Shown in pieces: positions 17,627-26,251 of a stretch of 64,000 nucleotides of DNA (positions are counted from its first letter, which is position 1; every line of letters begins with the position of its first letter). The notes under the pieces are model-generated. The model had not been told where the DNA came from, made no database searches, and saw only the letters and a list, made by a program, of their open reading frames with translations. The position numbers were made by a program, and so were the translations under genes. The stretch comes from Pseudomonas sp. KU26590 (GTDB lineage Bacteria > Pseudomonadota > Gammaproteobacteria > Pseudomonadales > Pseudomonadaceae), in contig NZ_CP110644.1 of the NCBI RefSeq assembly GCF_026153515.1, forward strand, positions 4,777,501 to 4,841,500, written 5' to 3'.

Positions 17627-19039
17627 ATGCGCACTCCATTAAGGGGCATCCTGCATGCCCATTCATCGTCGCTGTCCGTCGCTCACCGGCTGCTCGATCT
17701 GGCGGTCATTGCGGTCGGAGGTTATGGCGTCAACCTGCTCACCGGCACGCCGATGAGCAGCGAAGCCTGGATGCAGATTCTGCTGGCGGCGGTGTCCTTT
17801 CACTGGCTCGCCGAATACCACCAGCTGTACGGCTCGTGGCGTGGCGAGCGCATCGTGCGCGAGCTGCTCAAGGTCGCCAATTACTGGGGCCTGGCGTTCG
17901 TGCTGTTGCTGTTCGTCGACTACCTGCTGCTGCAGCCCGACGACCTGGCGGACGACAGCCAGATGGCCTGGTTTGCCATCGTACTGCTGGCGTTGTGTGG
18001 CTACCGTCTGGCGATTCGTAGCGTGCTGCACACCTTGCGCGCCCAGGGTTTCAACACCCGGCGCGTGGCGATTGTCGGTACCGGTCATTGCGGCGAACGC
18101 CTGGCCATGTCGATCGAGCGCGCGCCGTGGATGGGCCTGAACCTGTTGGGCTTCTATGACGAAGCGCCGCAACAGATCGACCTGGCGCGCATCGGCCGAC
18201 GCATTCCGGTGCTGGGCGATCTGGATGAACTGATCCAGGACGCCCGCAATGGCAAGATCGACAAGGTGTACATCACCCTCGAACTCGGCGCACAAGAACG
18301 TTTGCAGGCACTGATCAAAGGCTTGAGCGACACCACTGCGTCGGTCTACGTGATCCCGGACGTATTCATGTTCGAGCTGCTGCACGCCCGCAGCGAAAGC
18401 ATCAATGGCCTGCCGAGCATCAGCATTTTCGACTCGCCCATGGACGGCGCCTGGAGCGTGGTCAAGCGGCTTGAAGACATCGTGCTGTCGAGCATCATCC
18501 TGACGATGATCGCCCTGCCACTCATGCTGATCGCCATGGCGATCAAGCTTACCTCCCCCGGCCCGGTGCTGTTCCGTCAACGCCGATACGGCCTGGACGG
18601 ACGGTCAATCATGGTCTGGAAATTCCGCAGCATGAGCGTGCAGGAAAACGGCAACGTGGTCACCCAGGCCACGCGCAACGACAGCCGCATCACGCCACTG
18701 GGCGCGTTCCTGCGGCGTACCTCGCTGGACGAGCTGCCGCAGTTCTTCAACGTGCTGCGCGGCGAGATGTCCATCGTCGGCCCGCGCCCCCACGCCGTGG
18801 CGCACAACGAGCAGTACCGCAAGCAGGTGTCGGGCTACATGCTGCGGCACAAGGTCAAGCCGGGCATCACCGGTTGGGCACAGATCAACGGCTGGCGCGG
18901 CGAAACCGACACGCTGGACAAGATGCAGAAACGCGTTGAATTCGACCTGCAGTACATCGAGCACTGGTCGGTCTGGCTGGACCTGAAAATCATCCTGCTG
19001 ACGCTCTTCAAAGGCTTCGTCAACAAGAACGCTTTCTAA
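17627..19039 (+). CDS. Undecaprenyl-phosphate sugar phosphotransferase (WcaJ-type initiating enzyme)
   Basis: A 470-residue polyisoprenyl-phosphate hexose-1-phosphate transferase. The N-terminal half has four to five membrane segments followed by a Rossmann-like region (VAIVGTGHCGERLAMSI). The catalytic bacterial sugar transferase domain begins near residue 275 (KRLEDIVLSSIIL). Hallmarks are FRQRRYGLDGRSIMVWKFRS, RRTSLDELPQFFNVL, SIVGPRPH and KPGITGWAQINGWRGET. It attaches the first sugar phosphate, usually glucose-1-phosphate, to undecaprenyl phosphate and so starts each repeat unit. The upstream TTG frame (17591) is ignored in favour of ATG 17627; the SD is weak. Only one initiating enzyme is present in the operon. 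Confidence 0.93.
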   Translation: MRTPLRGILHAHSSSLSVAHRLLDLAVIAVGGYGVNLLTGTPMSSEAWMQILLAAVSFHWLAEYHQLYGSWRGERIVRELLKVANYWGLAFVLLLFVDYLLLQPDDLADDSQMAWFAIVLLALCGYRLAIRSVLHTLRAQGFNTRRVAIVGTGHCGERLAMSIERAPWMGLNLLGFYDEAPQQIDLARIGRRIPVLGDLDELIQDARNGKIDKVYITLELGAQERLQALIKGLSDTTASVYVIPDVFMFELLHARSESINGLPSISIFDSPMDGAWSVVKRLEDIVLSSIILTMIALPLMLIAMAIKLTSPGPVLFRQRRYGLDGRSIMVWKFRSMSVQENGNVVTQATRNDSRITPLGAFLRRTSLDELPQFFNVLRGEMSIVGPRPHAVAHNEQYRKQVSGYMLRHKVKPGITGWAQINGWRGETDTLDKMQKRVEFDLQYIEHWSVWLDLKIILLTLFKGFVNKNAF

Positions 19040-19051
19040 AAGAAAATCTGC

Positions 19052-19070
19052 CAACAACAATAATAATAAT
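19052..19070 (+). promoter_or_regulatory. A-rich triplet repeat, candidate Hfq/Crc-binding site in the wza leader
   Basis: CAACAACAATAATAATAAT is an uninterrupted series of A-A-N triplets, the pattern bound by Hfq (with Crc) in Pseudomonas catabolite repression. It lies 13 bases after the initiating-transferase stop and about 140 bases before the wza start, followed by a short hairpin (GCCAAG...CTTGGC). Distance from a ribosome site makes its effect uncertain. Confidence 0.4.
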
Positions 19071-19210
19071 GGCCAAGGGCTAGTAAGCTTGGCGGGAGGT
19101 GCCCGGGTGCATGAACGAATGTGATCCGATGTTCGGTGTAAGTAAGGGATGCAAAGAAATCACTGCGGTGCCAGTACGCACCTATTAGTAGGATGAGAAG
19201 GAACATTCAT

Positions 19211-20293
19211 ATGAAAGTAACGTTAGCGGTCGTGCTGCTTTCCAGTCTGGTGTTGCAAGGCTGCGCATTCGCCCCCGGTCAGTACATGTCTTACAGCGAT
19301 GTCACCGAAAAAGACCCAGACGGTCCCCAGGTCACGCTGATCAACATTACCCCCGCCACCCTGGCGCAGCAGCAGAAGACGGCGGACGCAGCGGCCAAAC
19401 CGCTGCCCCCGGAACTGCTGAATTACAAGACGCCTGAATACATCGTCGGCCCGGGCGACGCCTTGCTGGTGACCGTTTTCGAACACCCTGAACTGACCGC
19501 GCCCGGCTCCCAGGAACAACTGGACGCCAACAGCCGTGAAGTGCTGAACGACGGCACCGTGTTCTTCCCGTACGTGGGCCGTATCCAGGCCGCCGGCAAG
19601 ACCGTTTCGCAGATCCGCGACCAACTGCGCATGGGTCTGGCGCCGCAGTACACCGAAGTGAAAGTCGACGTCAAAGTGCTGCGTTACAACAGCCAGCGCG
19701 TCCTGCTCTCGGGTGCCTTCAAATCGGCTGGCCCGCAACCGATCACCAACATTCCGCTGAGCCTGGTTCAGGCCATCAGCCAGGCCGGTCTTGATTCCAC
19801 CGACGCCAACCTTGCCGGCCTGACCCTGCGTCGCGACGGCAAGGATTACGTGATCGACGTGGACTCGCTGAACCGCAAGGATTCGCAGATCAGCAAGATA
19901 TTCCTGAAAGACGGCGACTACCTGCACCTCAACAGCAACTCGAAGAACAAGATCTACGTGCTGGGCGAAGTTCAGCGCCCACAAGTGATCTCGTTCAGCA
20001 CCACCAGCGTGACCTTGCTGGAAGCGCTCGGCACCTCTGGCGGCTTGAGCCCTGACGCAGCCGATGGCGATGCGGTGTATGTGATTCGTGCACAGGACGC
20101 CACCCACGGCGCGACGGTGTATCACCTGTCCGCGAAGAAGCCGACCAGTTATGCGCTGGCGAAAGGCTTTGAACTGGCGGCCCAGGACGTGGTGTTTGTC
20201 GGCCCGGCCAACATCACCCGCTGGAGCCGTTACGTGAGCCAGTTGCTGGGGTCGAACAACATCATCCAGACGGGTGCGATGTTCAAGAATTGA
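19211..20293 (+). CDS. Wza-type outer-membrane polysaccharide export lipoprotein
   Basis: A 360-residue polysaccharide export protein with a type II signal peptide: hydrophobic core then lipobox LVLQGC with Cys18. The Poly_export domain starts at YIVGPGDALLVTVFEHPEL, followed by FFPYVGRIQAAGKTVSQIRD and SLBB-like repeats (VLLSGAFKSAGPQPITNIPL; IYVLGEVQRPQVISF). It forms the outer-membrane channel that works with the Wzc-like protein. The start at 19211 has AAGGAA seven bases upstream. It is the last gene of the operon, separated by a 171-base leader that may add its own control. Confidence 0.95.
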   Translation: MKVTLAVVLLSSLVLQGCAFAPGQYMSYSDVTEKDPDGPQVTLINITPATLAQQQKTADAAAKPLPPELLNYKTPEYIVGPGDALLVTVFEHPELTAPGSQEQLDANSREVLNDGTVFFPYVGRIQAAGKTVSQIRDQLRMGLAPQYTEVKVDVKVLRYNSQRVLLSGAFKSAGPQPITNIPLSLVQAISQAGLDSTDANLAGLTLRRDGKDYVIDVDSLNRKDSQISKIFLKDGDYLHLNSNSKNKIYVLGEVQRPQVISFSTTSVTLLEALGTSGGLSPDAADGDAVYVIRAQDATHGATVYHLSAKKPTSYALAKGFELAAQDVVFVGPANITRWSRYVSQLLGSNNIIQTGAMFKN

Positions 20294-20298
20294 GTGCC

Positions 20299-20330
20299 AG
20301 CTTCAAGCGACAAGTCTGAAGCTTCAAGCT
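20299..20330. repeat. AGCTTCAAG-type dispersed repeat
   Basis: Copies of AGCTTCAAGC at 20299-20308 and GAAGCTTCAAGCT at 20318-20330 directly follow the wza stop. The same motif family recurs at 53973-54055 in this window. Confidence 0.5.
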
Positions 20331-20350
20331 GACAGCAGAGCAACAGAGGA

Positions 20351-20385
20351 ATCCCCGCAGTGGTCCGACTGCGGGGATTTTTTTT
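20351..20385 (+). terminator. Intrinsic terminator ending the exopolysaccharide operon
   Basis: ATCCCCGCAG (20351-20360) pairs perfectly with CTGCGGGGAT (20369-20378) around an eight-base loop and is followed by a run of T residues. It is the only strong terminator between 1672 and this point, supporting a single long transcript. Confidence 0.92.
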
Positions 20386-20635
20386 GCGCGGGATTTGGTA
20401 CGTGGAAGTGTTGCCGGGGCAACAGTGAATCAACAGATGGGTGGGTGTGAATCAACAGCCGGGGAGTTGCAGCGATGCGTATTCGCTGGATTCACGGGGA
20501 CGGCAGCACATGGCGAGCGCTGGCACGCATGCTGCTTTAGTACCGTCAAAGGGTCTTCACGCCCATCACTTTCGCGTTGAACGCGGCCTGCACGGTGCCA
20601 AGCACCTCGGGTGACTGACCCCAAGGAAACAACAC
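20386..20635. other. Intergenic region before the FMN reductase gene
   Basis: No gene is supported here. It contains a direct repeat GTGAATCAACAG (about 20422 and 20447) and, on the minus strand at 20546-20635, an open 29-codon stretch that may be a relic of a lost gene. A promoter for the FMN reductase gene should lie here, but no clear boxes were seen. Confidence 0.4.
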
Positions 20636-21217
20636 ATGTTGGTAGTCTCGATTTCAGGTAGCCCTTCCCCACGATCCCGCTCCGGCGTGGTGCTGCAACA
20701 TGCTGCGCACTGGCTCAAGGACCGTGGCGTCGAACTGAACGGCGTGCGTATTCAGGATTTCAACGCCGAAGACTTGCTCTACGCCAAGTTCGACAGCCCG
20801 CAGGTGGTGGCTTTTATCGAAGCGGTGGCAAAGGCAGACGGCTTGCTGATCGGCACGCCGGTGTACAAGGCGTCGTTTTCGGGGGCGTTGAAGACGCTGC
20901 TCGACCTGCTACCGGAGCGGTCACTGCAGGGCAAAGTGGTCTTGCCGATCGCCACGGGGGGGAGCATTGCGCACATGCTGGCGGTGGATTACGCGTTGAA
21001 GCCAGTGCTGTCCGCGTTGAAATGCCAGGAAGTGCTGCATGGGGTGTTCGCCATCGATAGCCAGATCAGCTACGGCGAGAACGCACTGGGCGGTGATCTG
21101 GATGAACTGCTGACCCAGCGTCTGCATGAGGGTCTGGATCATTTTCTACTGGGCCTGCAACACCGGACCCATGCGCGTCACAAGGAAGCGGGCGGGCATT
21201 TGAAACTGGCGTTGTAA
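20636..21217 (+). CDS. ssuE: NADPH-dependent FMN reductase (SsuE/MsuE family)
   Basis: A 193-residue flavodoxin-like enzyme. It starts [19 protein letters not shown] (FMN-binding loop) and has the family signature [20 protein letters not shown]. SsuE/MsuE enzymes supply reduced FMN to two-component alkanesulfonate monooxygenases during sulfur starvation. The SD AAGGAA is close to the ATG. It is alone here: no ssuADCB or msu genes adjoin it, which differs from the usual operon, so it may be a paralogue serving another flavin monooxygenase. Confidence 0.85.
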   Translation: MLVVSISGSPSPRSRSGVVLQHAAHWLKDRGVELNGVRIQDFNAEDLLYAKFDSPQVVAFIEAVAKADGLLIGTPVYKASFSGALKTLLDLLPERSLQGKVVLPIATGGSIAHMLAVDYALKPVLSALKCQEVLHGVFAIDSQISYGENALGGDLDELLTQRLHEGLDHFLLGLQHRTHARHKEAGGHLKLAL

Positions 21218-21227
21218 GGTTTGGGAC

Positions 21228-21503
21228 TCAACCCTGACGTGCTTTCGAAGGGACGCTGACGTCGGCGTTCACTTCACCACGGTTATCGAACGCGTGGGCG
21301 CGTTGCAGTTGTGGCTGCTCCATCAGTTGCGCCTTGCGGGCCTGGAATTCGTCGTAGGACAAGCCGCGACGGTTGAGGTCTTCCAGGGCCAGCTGGTGGG
21401 TTTCTTCAGCGCTGTAGGGACGCAGTTCGGGATGATTGCCAGCGGCACAACCGGCGAGAACGGAGGCGGAGAGTAACAGGGAGAGGGCAAGAAGACGGTT
21501 CAT
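21228..21503 (-). CDS. Small putative lipoprotein
   Basis: A 91-residue protein starting MNRLLALSLLLSASVLAGCA, with a clear lipobox (VLAGC) and Cys at about residue 18. The mature part is short, charged and probably alpha-helical (PYSAEETHQLALEDLNRRG). The function is not recognised. The start at 21503 has GGAG upstream; a longer frame to 21542 has no benefit. It converges on the FMN reductase gene with only ten bases between the stops. Confidence 0.75.
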   Translation of the reverse strand: MNRLLALSLLLSASVLAGCAAGNHPELRPYSAEETHQLALEDLNRRGLSYDEFQARKAQLMEQPQLQRAHAFDNRGEVNADVSVPSKARQG

Positions 21504-21753
21504 TGGGAGCCTCCATTCGGCTCGTTTCTGGAATGAAGCCAAGGCTACGCCCCGGGCCTTTCCAGCAGAAATCAGTCGTCTTGATAGTGGCTATCGGTTT
21601 GGCGCGCAATTGTGTGTTCCGCGATCTATCTAAGTGTAGAGTGCGCCGGCCTAACGGCCTCCGGTTTCGCCTTCGGCGAGTTACTTGGAAAAGCACCCCA
21701 AGTCGCGTTTGGCGGTGACTGGACTTTTTGCATTCGAAGATCAAGATCAAAAG

Positions 21754-21819
21754 CTTCCCGGCTGAAGCCGGTCCTACGGACACCGCGCACCCACTGTAGG
21801 ACCGGCTTCAGCCGGGAAG
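21754..21819. repeat. REP doublet (GGACCGGCTTCAGCCGGGAA family)
   Basis: Two inverted 24-base REP copies at 21754-21777 and 21796-21819. They occupy the 430-base gap 21504-21933. The same gap holds, near 21640-21710, a degenerate element with GAGTTACTTGGAAAAGC, which resembles another repeat common between Pseudomonas genes. No gene is supported in this gap. Confidence 0.9.
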
Positions 21820-21879
21820 AGGCCGGCATGACCGTCATCAATTTTTGGCAAGGTACGCCTAACACGTGCGTCGGGGATA

Positions 21880-21911
21880 AACCCTGTGAAGCTGCTCACT
21901 TCCACAGGGTT
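21880..21911 (-). terminator. Possible terminator of the GntP permease gene
   Basis: AACCCTGTG (21880-21888) pairs with CACAGGGTT (21903-21911), just beyond the permease stop. The T-run on the minus strand is short (TTTA), so termination may be weak. Confidence 0.45.
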
Positions 21912-21933
21912 CAGGGTTGACCCTGAGAAATGA

Positions 21934-23304
21934 TCAGACCAGAAAGTGCCACAACAGCGACGTGCCGATCAGCCCCACCACCGAGACAATGGTCTGCAGC
22001 ACCGACCAGACCCAAATGGTCTGCTTCAGTTGCAGGCCGAAGTACTCGCGGACCATCCAGAATCCCGCGTCGTTGACGTGGCAGAAGAACACCGAGCCTG
22101 CCCCGATCACCAGCGCCACCAGTGACGCTTCCACCGGCGCCAGCCCGGCCATCATCGGCGCAAGAATGCCCGCCGTGGTGGTCGTCGCCACGGTAGCCGA
22201 ACCGGTCGCCTGACGCAGCGCGACCGCAATCAACCACGCCAGCAGCAGGTACGGCATGTGCGCGCCTTCGGCCACTTTGCTGATGGTCTGGCTGACCCCG
22301 GCGTCCAGCAGCGTCTGCTTCAAGCCGCCGCCCGCGCCGATGGTCAACAGCAACACGGCAATCGGCGCGAGGCTTTTACGCAACGTGCCGCCGACTTGCT
22401 CACGGGAGATACCATTGGCCCAGCCCAGACACACCGTCGCCGCCAGTACCGCGATGCCCAACGCCACCAGCGGTTCACCGAGGAATTTCAGCGTCAGCGC
22501 GATGTTGCTTTCCGGCTCCATGGCGATTTTCGCCAGGGTGCTGCCGAGCATCAGAATCACCGGCAACAGAATAATCAGCAACGAAATGCCGAAGCTCGGC
22601 TGACGCGTAGTGCTGGATTTGGCCGAGAACAGCTCGCCCAACTCCGCTGGCTCTTCGATGTGCATGCGCCTGGAGAGCCAGTTGCCATACAGAGGACCGG
22701 CCAGAATCACCGCCGGCACCGCCACGCAAAAGCCCAGCAACATGGTCAGGCCCAGATCGGCGTGCAACGCAGCGACGGCGATCAGCGGCCCCGGGTGTGG
22801 CGGCATCAAAGCGTGCAGAGTGGTCATGCCGGCCAGCGCCGGAATGGCGATTTTCAGCAGCGGCTGATTCGACTGCCGCGCCATGACGAAGATGATCGGC
22901 ACCATCATCACCAGGCCCACCTCGAAGAACAGCGGCAGGCCGATGACCATGGCCACCAGGGCCATGACCCACGGCAGCTTCTTGCCCTTGCCCAGCCCCA
23001 ACAGCGTCGACGCAATGCGATCGGCCGCGCCCGATTCGGCCATCATTGCACCGAGCATGGCACCGAGGGCGATGATGATCCCGGCCTCACCGAGAATACC
23101 GCCCGCGCCCTTGCTGAACGCCTTGGCCACTGCCTCCGCTGGCAACCCCGCCCCTATCCCTGCGATAAATGTACCCACCAGAATCGACAGAAACGGCGGG
23201 AGCCTGGTCGCGCTGATCAGTACAATGATGGTGGCAATGGCGATCAGGCAGCAGATGATCAGGCGGGTGTCATGCAAGACCCAGGCAGCAGACGACAAAT
23301 CCAA
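21934..23304 (-). CDS. GntP-family gluconate/organic-acid:H+ symporter
   Basis: A 456-residue permease with about 12 membrane segments. Family patterns include GTFIAGIGAGLPAEAVAKAF, GLPLFFEVGLVMMVPI and the conserved LHALMPPHPGPLIAV. Members take up gluconate or related hydroxy acids with protons. Its position next to a LysR gene and CoA-transferase genes recalls the P. aeruginosa locus in which a GntP protein (PA2004) accompanies the dehydrocarnitine/hydroxybutyrate genes, so 3-hydroxybutyrate or a similar hydroxy acid is a possible substrate. A strong palindrome just upstream (23345-23363) is a likely operator. Confidence 0.9.
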   Translation of the reverse strand: MDLSSAAWVLHDTRLIICCLIAIATIIVLISATRLPPFLSILVGTFIAGIGAGLPAEAVAKAFSKGAGGILGEAGIIIALGAMLGAMMAESGAADRIASTLLGLGKGKKLPWVMALVAMVIGLPLFFEVGLVMMVPIIFVMARQSNQPLLKIAIPALAGMTTLHALMPPHPGPLIAVAALHADLGLTMLLGFCVAVPAVILAGPLYGNWLSRRMHIEEPAELGELFSAKSSTTRQPSFGISLLIILLPVILMLGSTLAKIAMEPESNIALTLKFLGEPLVALGIAVLAATVCLGWANGISREQVGGTLRKSLAPIAVLLLTIGAGGGLKQTLLDAGVSQTISKVAEGAHMPYLLLAWLIAVALRQATGSATVATTTTAGILAPMMAGLAPVEASLVALVIGAGSVFFCHVNDAGFWMVREYFGLQLKQTIWVWSVLQTIVSVVGLIGTSLLWHFLV

Positions 23305-23344
23305 CGCGGAACCCCTTATCGTTCGGTTTTTATCTCAAGATGGT

Positions 23345-23363
23345 TTGAAACAATATGTTTCAA
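23345..23363 (-). promoter_or_regulatory. Palindromic operator candidate upstream of the GntP permease gene
   Basis: TTGAAACAATATGTTTCAA has two perfect eight-base arms around ATA. It begins 41 bases upstream of the permease start codon. The TGAAAC/GTTTCA half-sites resemble those of LacI-type regulators such as PtxS, but with a wider centre. The regulator is not identified in the window. Confidence 0.55.
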
Positions 23364-23456
23364 CCGGCCGAACCATACCGGATGCGGCATTGCGTCGCAG
23401 TTAAATTTTTACAGGATCTGGCTGATTAGCCATGGGGCTCTGACTTGGAACGCCCC

Positions 23457-24380
23457 TTACGTTGTGGGAGCGAGCTTGCTCGCGAAGGCGGCATTTGAAT
23501 CCCGCGCGCATTCGATAAGCACCTCGCGCAACCCCTGGGCCGCTGCCGATAACTGATGGTCTGCCTGGGTCATCAAACCGATGCGTCGCTCGATGCGCGG
23601 GCTTTCCAGCGCAATGCAGCGGGCGCCGAGTTCTTCCATCTGCGCGATGCACAACGACGGCACGGCGCTGACGCCCAAGCCGTTGGCGACCATGCGCCCG
23701 ACCGTCGACAGCTGATGGCTTTCGAACGCCACCGACAGCTTGCCATGCTGGCTTTGCAGGTCCTGCTCCAGCAGCAAGCGCACGGCGGACGGGCGTTGCA
23801 GGGTGATGAAATCATGACGCAGCAGTTCGTCCCAACTCACTTCGCGGCGTGCGGCCAGTGGAGAATCCTTCGGCACCACCGCGACGAAGCGGTCCATGTA
23901 GAACGGCGTGAAGATCAGGTTATTGCCCGCCTCGGGCTCGAAGCCAATGCCCAGCTCCACGCGCCGATGCCCGACCATTTCCACCACCTGTTCGTTGATC
24001 ACGTCGTGCACCGCGACGTTTACCCTCGGGTAGCGCTCGCGAAACACCTTCAGCGCGATCGGCAGAAGATTGCCCGCGTAGGACGGCATGGCCGCCACCG
24101 ACACCTTGCCCATCTGCAGGGTGAAACGCTGACGCAGCAGTTCTTCGGTGTTGTCCCAGTCGGCGAGCAACTGCCGGGCAAGAGGCAGCAAGGCCTCGCC
24201 CTCTGGCGTCAGGCTGACGTTGCGCGTAGTGCGGGTCAGCAATTGACCGCCCAGGTCTTCCTCCAGCGCCTTGATGGTCAGGCTCAACGCCGGCTGCGAC
24301 ACATGCAGCCGCTCCCCCGCCTGAGCGAAACTCAAGCACTGCGCCACCGCCAGAAACGCCCGAAGCTGTTTCACGTTCAT
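23457..24380 (-). CDS. LysR-family regulator (DhcR-like position)
   Basis: A 307-residue LysR regulator: winged HTH at residues 1-60 ([36 protein letters not shown]) followed by a periplasmic-binding-like effector domain ([18 protein letters not shown]). It is divergent from the CoA-transferase genes with 130 bases between the starts and probably activates them in response to a pathway intermediate, as DhcR does for dhcAB in P. aeruginosa. The last about 11 residues ([11 protein letters not shown]) are encoded by a REP palindrome that has replaced or extended the original C-terminus. Confidence 0.88.
   Translation of the reverse strand: MNVKQLRAFLAVAQCLSFAQAGERLHVSQPALSLTIKALEEDLGGQLLTRTTRNVSLTPEGEALLPLARQLLADWDNTEELLRQRFTLQMGKVSVAAMPSYAGNLLPIALKVFRERYPRVNVAVHDVINEQVVEMVGHRRVELGIGFEPEAGNNLIFTPFYMDRFVAVVPKDSPLAARREVSWDELLRHDFITLQRPSAVRLLLEQDLQSQHGKLSVAFESHQLSTVGRMVANGLGVSAVPSLCIAQMEELGARCIALESPRIERRIGLMTQADHQLSAAAQGLREVLIECARDSNAAFASKLAPTT
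23461..23487. repeat. REP sequence inside the 3' end of the LysR gene
   Basis: GTGGGAGCGAGCTTGCTCGC followed by GAAG is a REP of the GAGCGAGCTTGCTCG family. It overlaps the final coding positions of the LysR gene, whose stop codon (23457-23459) falls just past it. Confidence 0.85.
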
Positions 24381-24387
24381 ATATTTA

Positions 24388-24402
24388 GATTACTTATCAA
24401 TC
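24388..24402. promoter_or_regulatory. Candidate LysR binding box
   Basis: GATTACTTATCAATC has inverted GATT/AATC arms and the T-N11-A spacing expected for LysR regulators. It lies eight bases from the lysR start in the divergent promoter region, compatible with autoregulation and control of the CoA-transferase genes. Confidence 0.4.
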
Positions 24403-24510
24403 GATCAAAAAAACAAAATTAACAAATCAGTGCCTGCGAGAGAAGATGCGACCAACGCTATCCGATGCTTAGCTTGTCGGACACAACTACAAATAAGGCG
24501 GGATCTCACC

Positions 24511-25212
24511 ATGGCTGGACTCGACAAACGCGTGGCAACCTACGCTGAAGCCCTCGCCGGGCTGACCGACAACATGACCGTGCTGTCCGGCGGCTTCGGA
24601 CTGTGCGGCATCCCGGAAAACCTCATCGCTGAAATCAAACGCATGGGCGTGAAGGGCCTGACGGTGGTTTCCAATAACTGCGGCGTCGACGGCTTTGGCC
24701 TGGGCATCCTTCTGGAAGACCGGCAGATCCGCAAAATGGTCGCGTCCTACGTCGGTGAAAACGCCCTGTTCGAGCGCCAGTTGCTCAGCGGCGAGCTGGA
24801 AGTCGAACTTACCCCCCAAGGCACCCTGGCCGAAAAAATGCGCGCAGGCGGCGCCGGCATTCCCGCTTTCTACACCGCCACCGGCTACGGCACGCCTGTC
24901 GCAGAAGGCAAGGAAACCCGTCAGTTCAACGGCCGCAACGTGATCCTGGAAGAAGCCATCACCGGCGACTTCGCCATCGTCAAAGGCTGGAAGGCGGACC
25001 ACTTCGGCAACGTGGTCTACCGTCACACCGCGCAGAACTTCAATCCGGTGGTGGCCACGGCCGGCAAGATCACCGTGGTGGAAGTTGAAGAGATCGTCGA
25101 ACCCGGCGTGCTGCTGCCCACCGAGATCCATACCCCCGGCATTTATGTCGATCGCGTGATCCTGGGCACGTTCGAGAAGCGCATCGAGCAGCGAACCGTC
25201 AGAAAAGCCTGA
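24511..25212 (+). CDS. CoA transferase subunit A (3-oxoacid / dehydrocarnitine type)
   Basis: A 233-residue alpha subunit of a family I CoA transferase. The start is [20 protein letters not shown], with the glycine-rich [14 protein letters not shown] and [15 protein letters not shown], both family hallmarks. With subunit B it moves CoA from an acyl-CoA donor such as succinyl-CoA to a 3-oxo acid. The order regulator-A-B matches dhcR-dhcA-dhcB of P. aeruginosa, which act on dehydrocarnitine; acetoacetate is the alternative substrate. The ATG at 24511 is preceded by AAGGCGGGA. Confidence 0.92.
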   Translation: MAGLDKRVATYAEALAGLTDNMTVLSGGFGLCGIPENLIAEIKRMGVKGLTVVSNNCGVDGFGLGILLEDRQIRKMVASYVGENALFERQLLSGELEVELTPQGTLAEKMRAGGAGIPAFYTATGYGTPVAEGKETRQFNGRNVILEEAITGDFAIVKGWKADHFGNVVYRHTAQNFNPVVATAGKITVVEVEEIVEPGVLLPTEIHTPGIYVDRVILGTFEKRIEQRTVRKA

Positions 25213-25294
25213 CGTCAGCATCGTCCTCGAACCGATTTTCCCCTTTGTATCTCCGGTTTCCGCAGGCCGGACAGAATAAAAGAGACCCACGATC

Positions 25295-25951
25295 ATGGCA
25301 CTCTCCCGCGAACAAATGGCACAGCGCGTTGCGCGCGAACTGCAAGACGGCTTCTACGTGAACCTGGGTATCGGCATCCCGACCCTGGTCGCCAACTACG
25401 TACCGGACGGCATCGACGTGATGCTGCAATCGGAAAACGGCCTGCTCGGCATGGGCCCGTTTCCTACCGAAGAAACCATCGATGCCGACATGATCAACGC
25501 CGGCAAACAGACTGTGACCGCGCGCAAGGGCGCATCGATTTTCTCGTCGGCCGAGTCCTTCGCGATGATCCGTGGCGGCCACGTCGACCTGACCGTGCTC
25601 GGCGCGTTTGAAGTGGACGTCGAGGGCAACATTGCGTCGTGGATGATCCCCGGCAAATTGGTGAAGGGCATGGGCGGCGCGATGGACCTGGTGGCAGGTG
25701 CCGAGAACATCATCGTCACCATGACCCATGCGTCCAAGGACGGCGAATCCAAGTTGCTGTCGCGCTGCAGCCTGCCGCTGACCGGCGCCGGCTGCATCAA
25801 GAAAGTGCTGACCGACCTCGCCTACCTGGAGATCGAAAACGGCGCCTTCGTGCTGCGCGAAACCGCACCGGGCGTGACCGTCGATGAAATCATCGCCAAG
25901 ACCGCCGGCAAGCTGATCGTGCCGGATGACGTGGTTGAAATGACGTTTTAA
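25295..25951 (+). CDS. CoA transferase subunit B
   Basis: A 218-residue beta subunit. It contains FYVNLGIGIPTLVANYVPDG and the catalytic Glu47 in QSENGLLGMGP, which forms the glutamyl-CoA intermediate in this family. GASIFSSAESFAMIRGGHVD is also diagnostic. It follows subunit A after an 82-base gap and forms the heteromeric enzyme with it. In P. aeruginosa the next genes are atoB and a short-chain permease gene; here atoB is missing and the permease gene follows after a REP doublet. Confidence 0.93.
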   Translation: MALSREQMAQRVARELQDGFYVNLGIGIPTLVANYVPDGIDVMLQSENGLLGMGPFPTEETIDADMINAGKQTVTARKGASIFSSAESFAMIRGGHVDLTVLGAFEVDVEGNIASWMIPGKLVKGMGGAMDLVAGAENIIVTMTHASKDGESKLLSRCSLPLTGAGCIKKVLTDLAYLEIENGAFVLRETAPGVTVDEIIAKTAGKLIVPDDVVEMTF

Positions 25952-25969
25952 CGGCGATGGCGCGGTACT

Positions 25970-26058
25970 TGTAGGAGCGCGCTTGCCCGCGAACCGCAGA
26001 TGGCCAGACACCCACGCAGTGTCTGAACGAGCCTTTCGCGGGCAAGCGCGCTCCTACA
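25970..26058. repeat. REP doublet (GGAGCGCGCTTGCCCGCGAA family)
   Basis: Inverted copies at 25970-25993 and 26034-26058 separated by 40 bases that themselves can pair (CAGACAC/GTGTCTG). It fills most of the 300-base gap between the CoA-transferase and AtoE genes. Confidence 0.92.
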
Positions 26059-26133
26059 GGATCCGCGTCGTGCCTGGCATTTTGGCCACACCCTGAGCAT
26101 TCGCCACACCCGTACCTTTGGTCAGACCGCCCT

Positions 26134-26158
26134 GCCCCTTCAGCGATGAAGGGGCTTT
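26134..26158 (+). terminator. Intrinsic terminator after the CoA-transferase genes
   Basis: GCCCCTTCA (26134-26142) pairs perfectly with TGAAGGGGC (26147-26155) around GCGA and is followed by TTT. The permease gene downstream would then need its own promoter. Confidence 0.65.
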
Positions 26159-26251
26159 GCTGTCTCTGAGCCGGTGCTTTTTTCGCGTTACCGCCAACAC
26201 TTGAAACTGCCGTCCTGAAAACCTGAACAATAACTAAAAGAGGTAACACAC

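Noticed and set aside
20546..20635. 29-codon minus-strand stretch ending AAFNAKVMGVKTL
   Set aside because: It reads like the end of a protein and might be a relic, but it is too short and overlaps the FMN reductase ribosome site; no family recognised.
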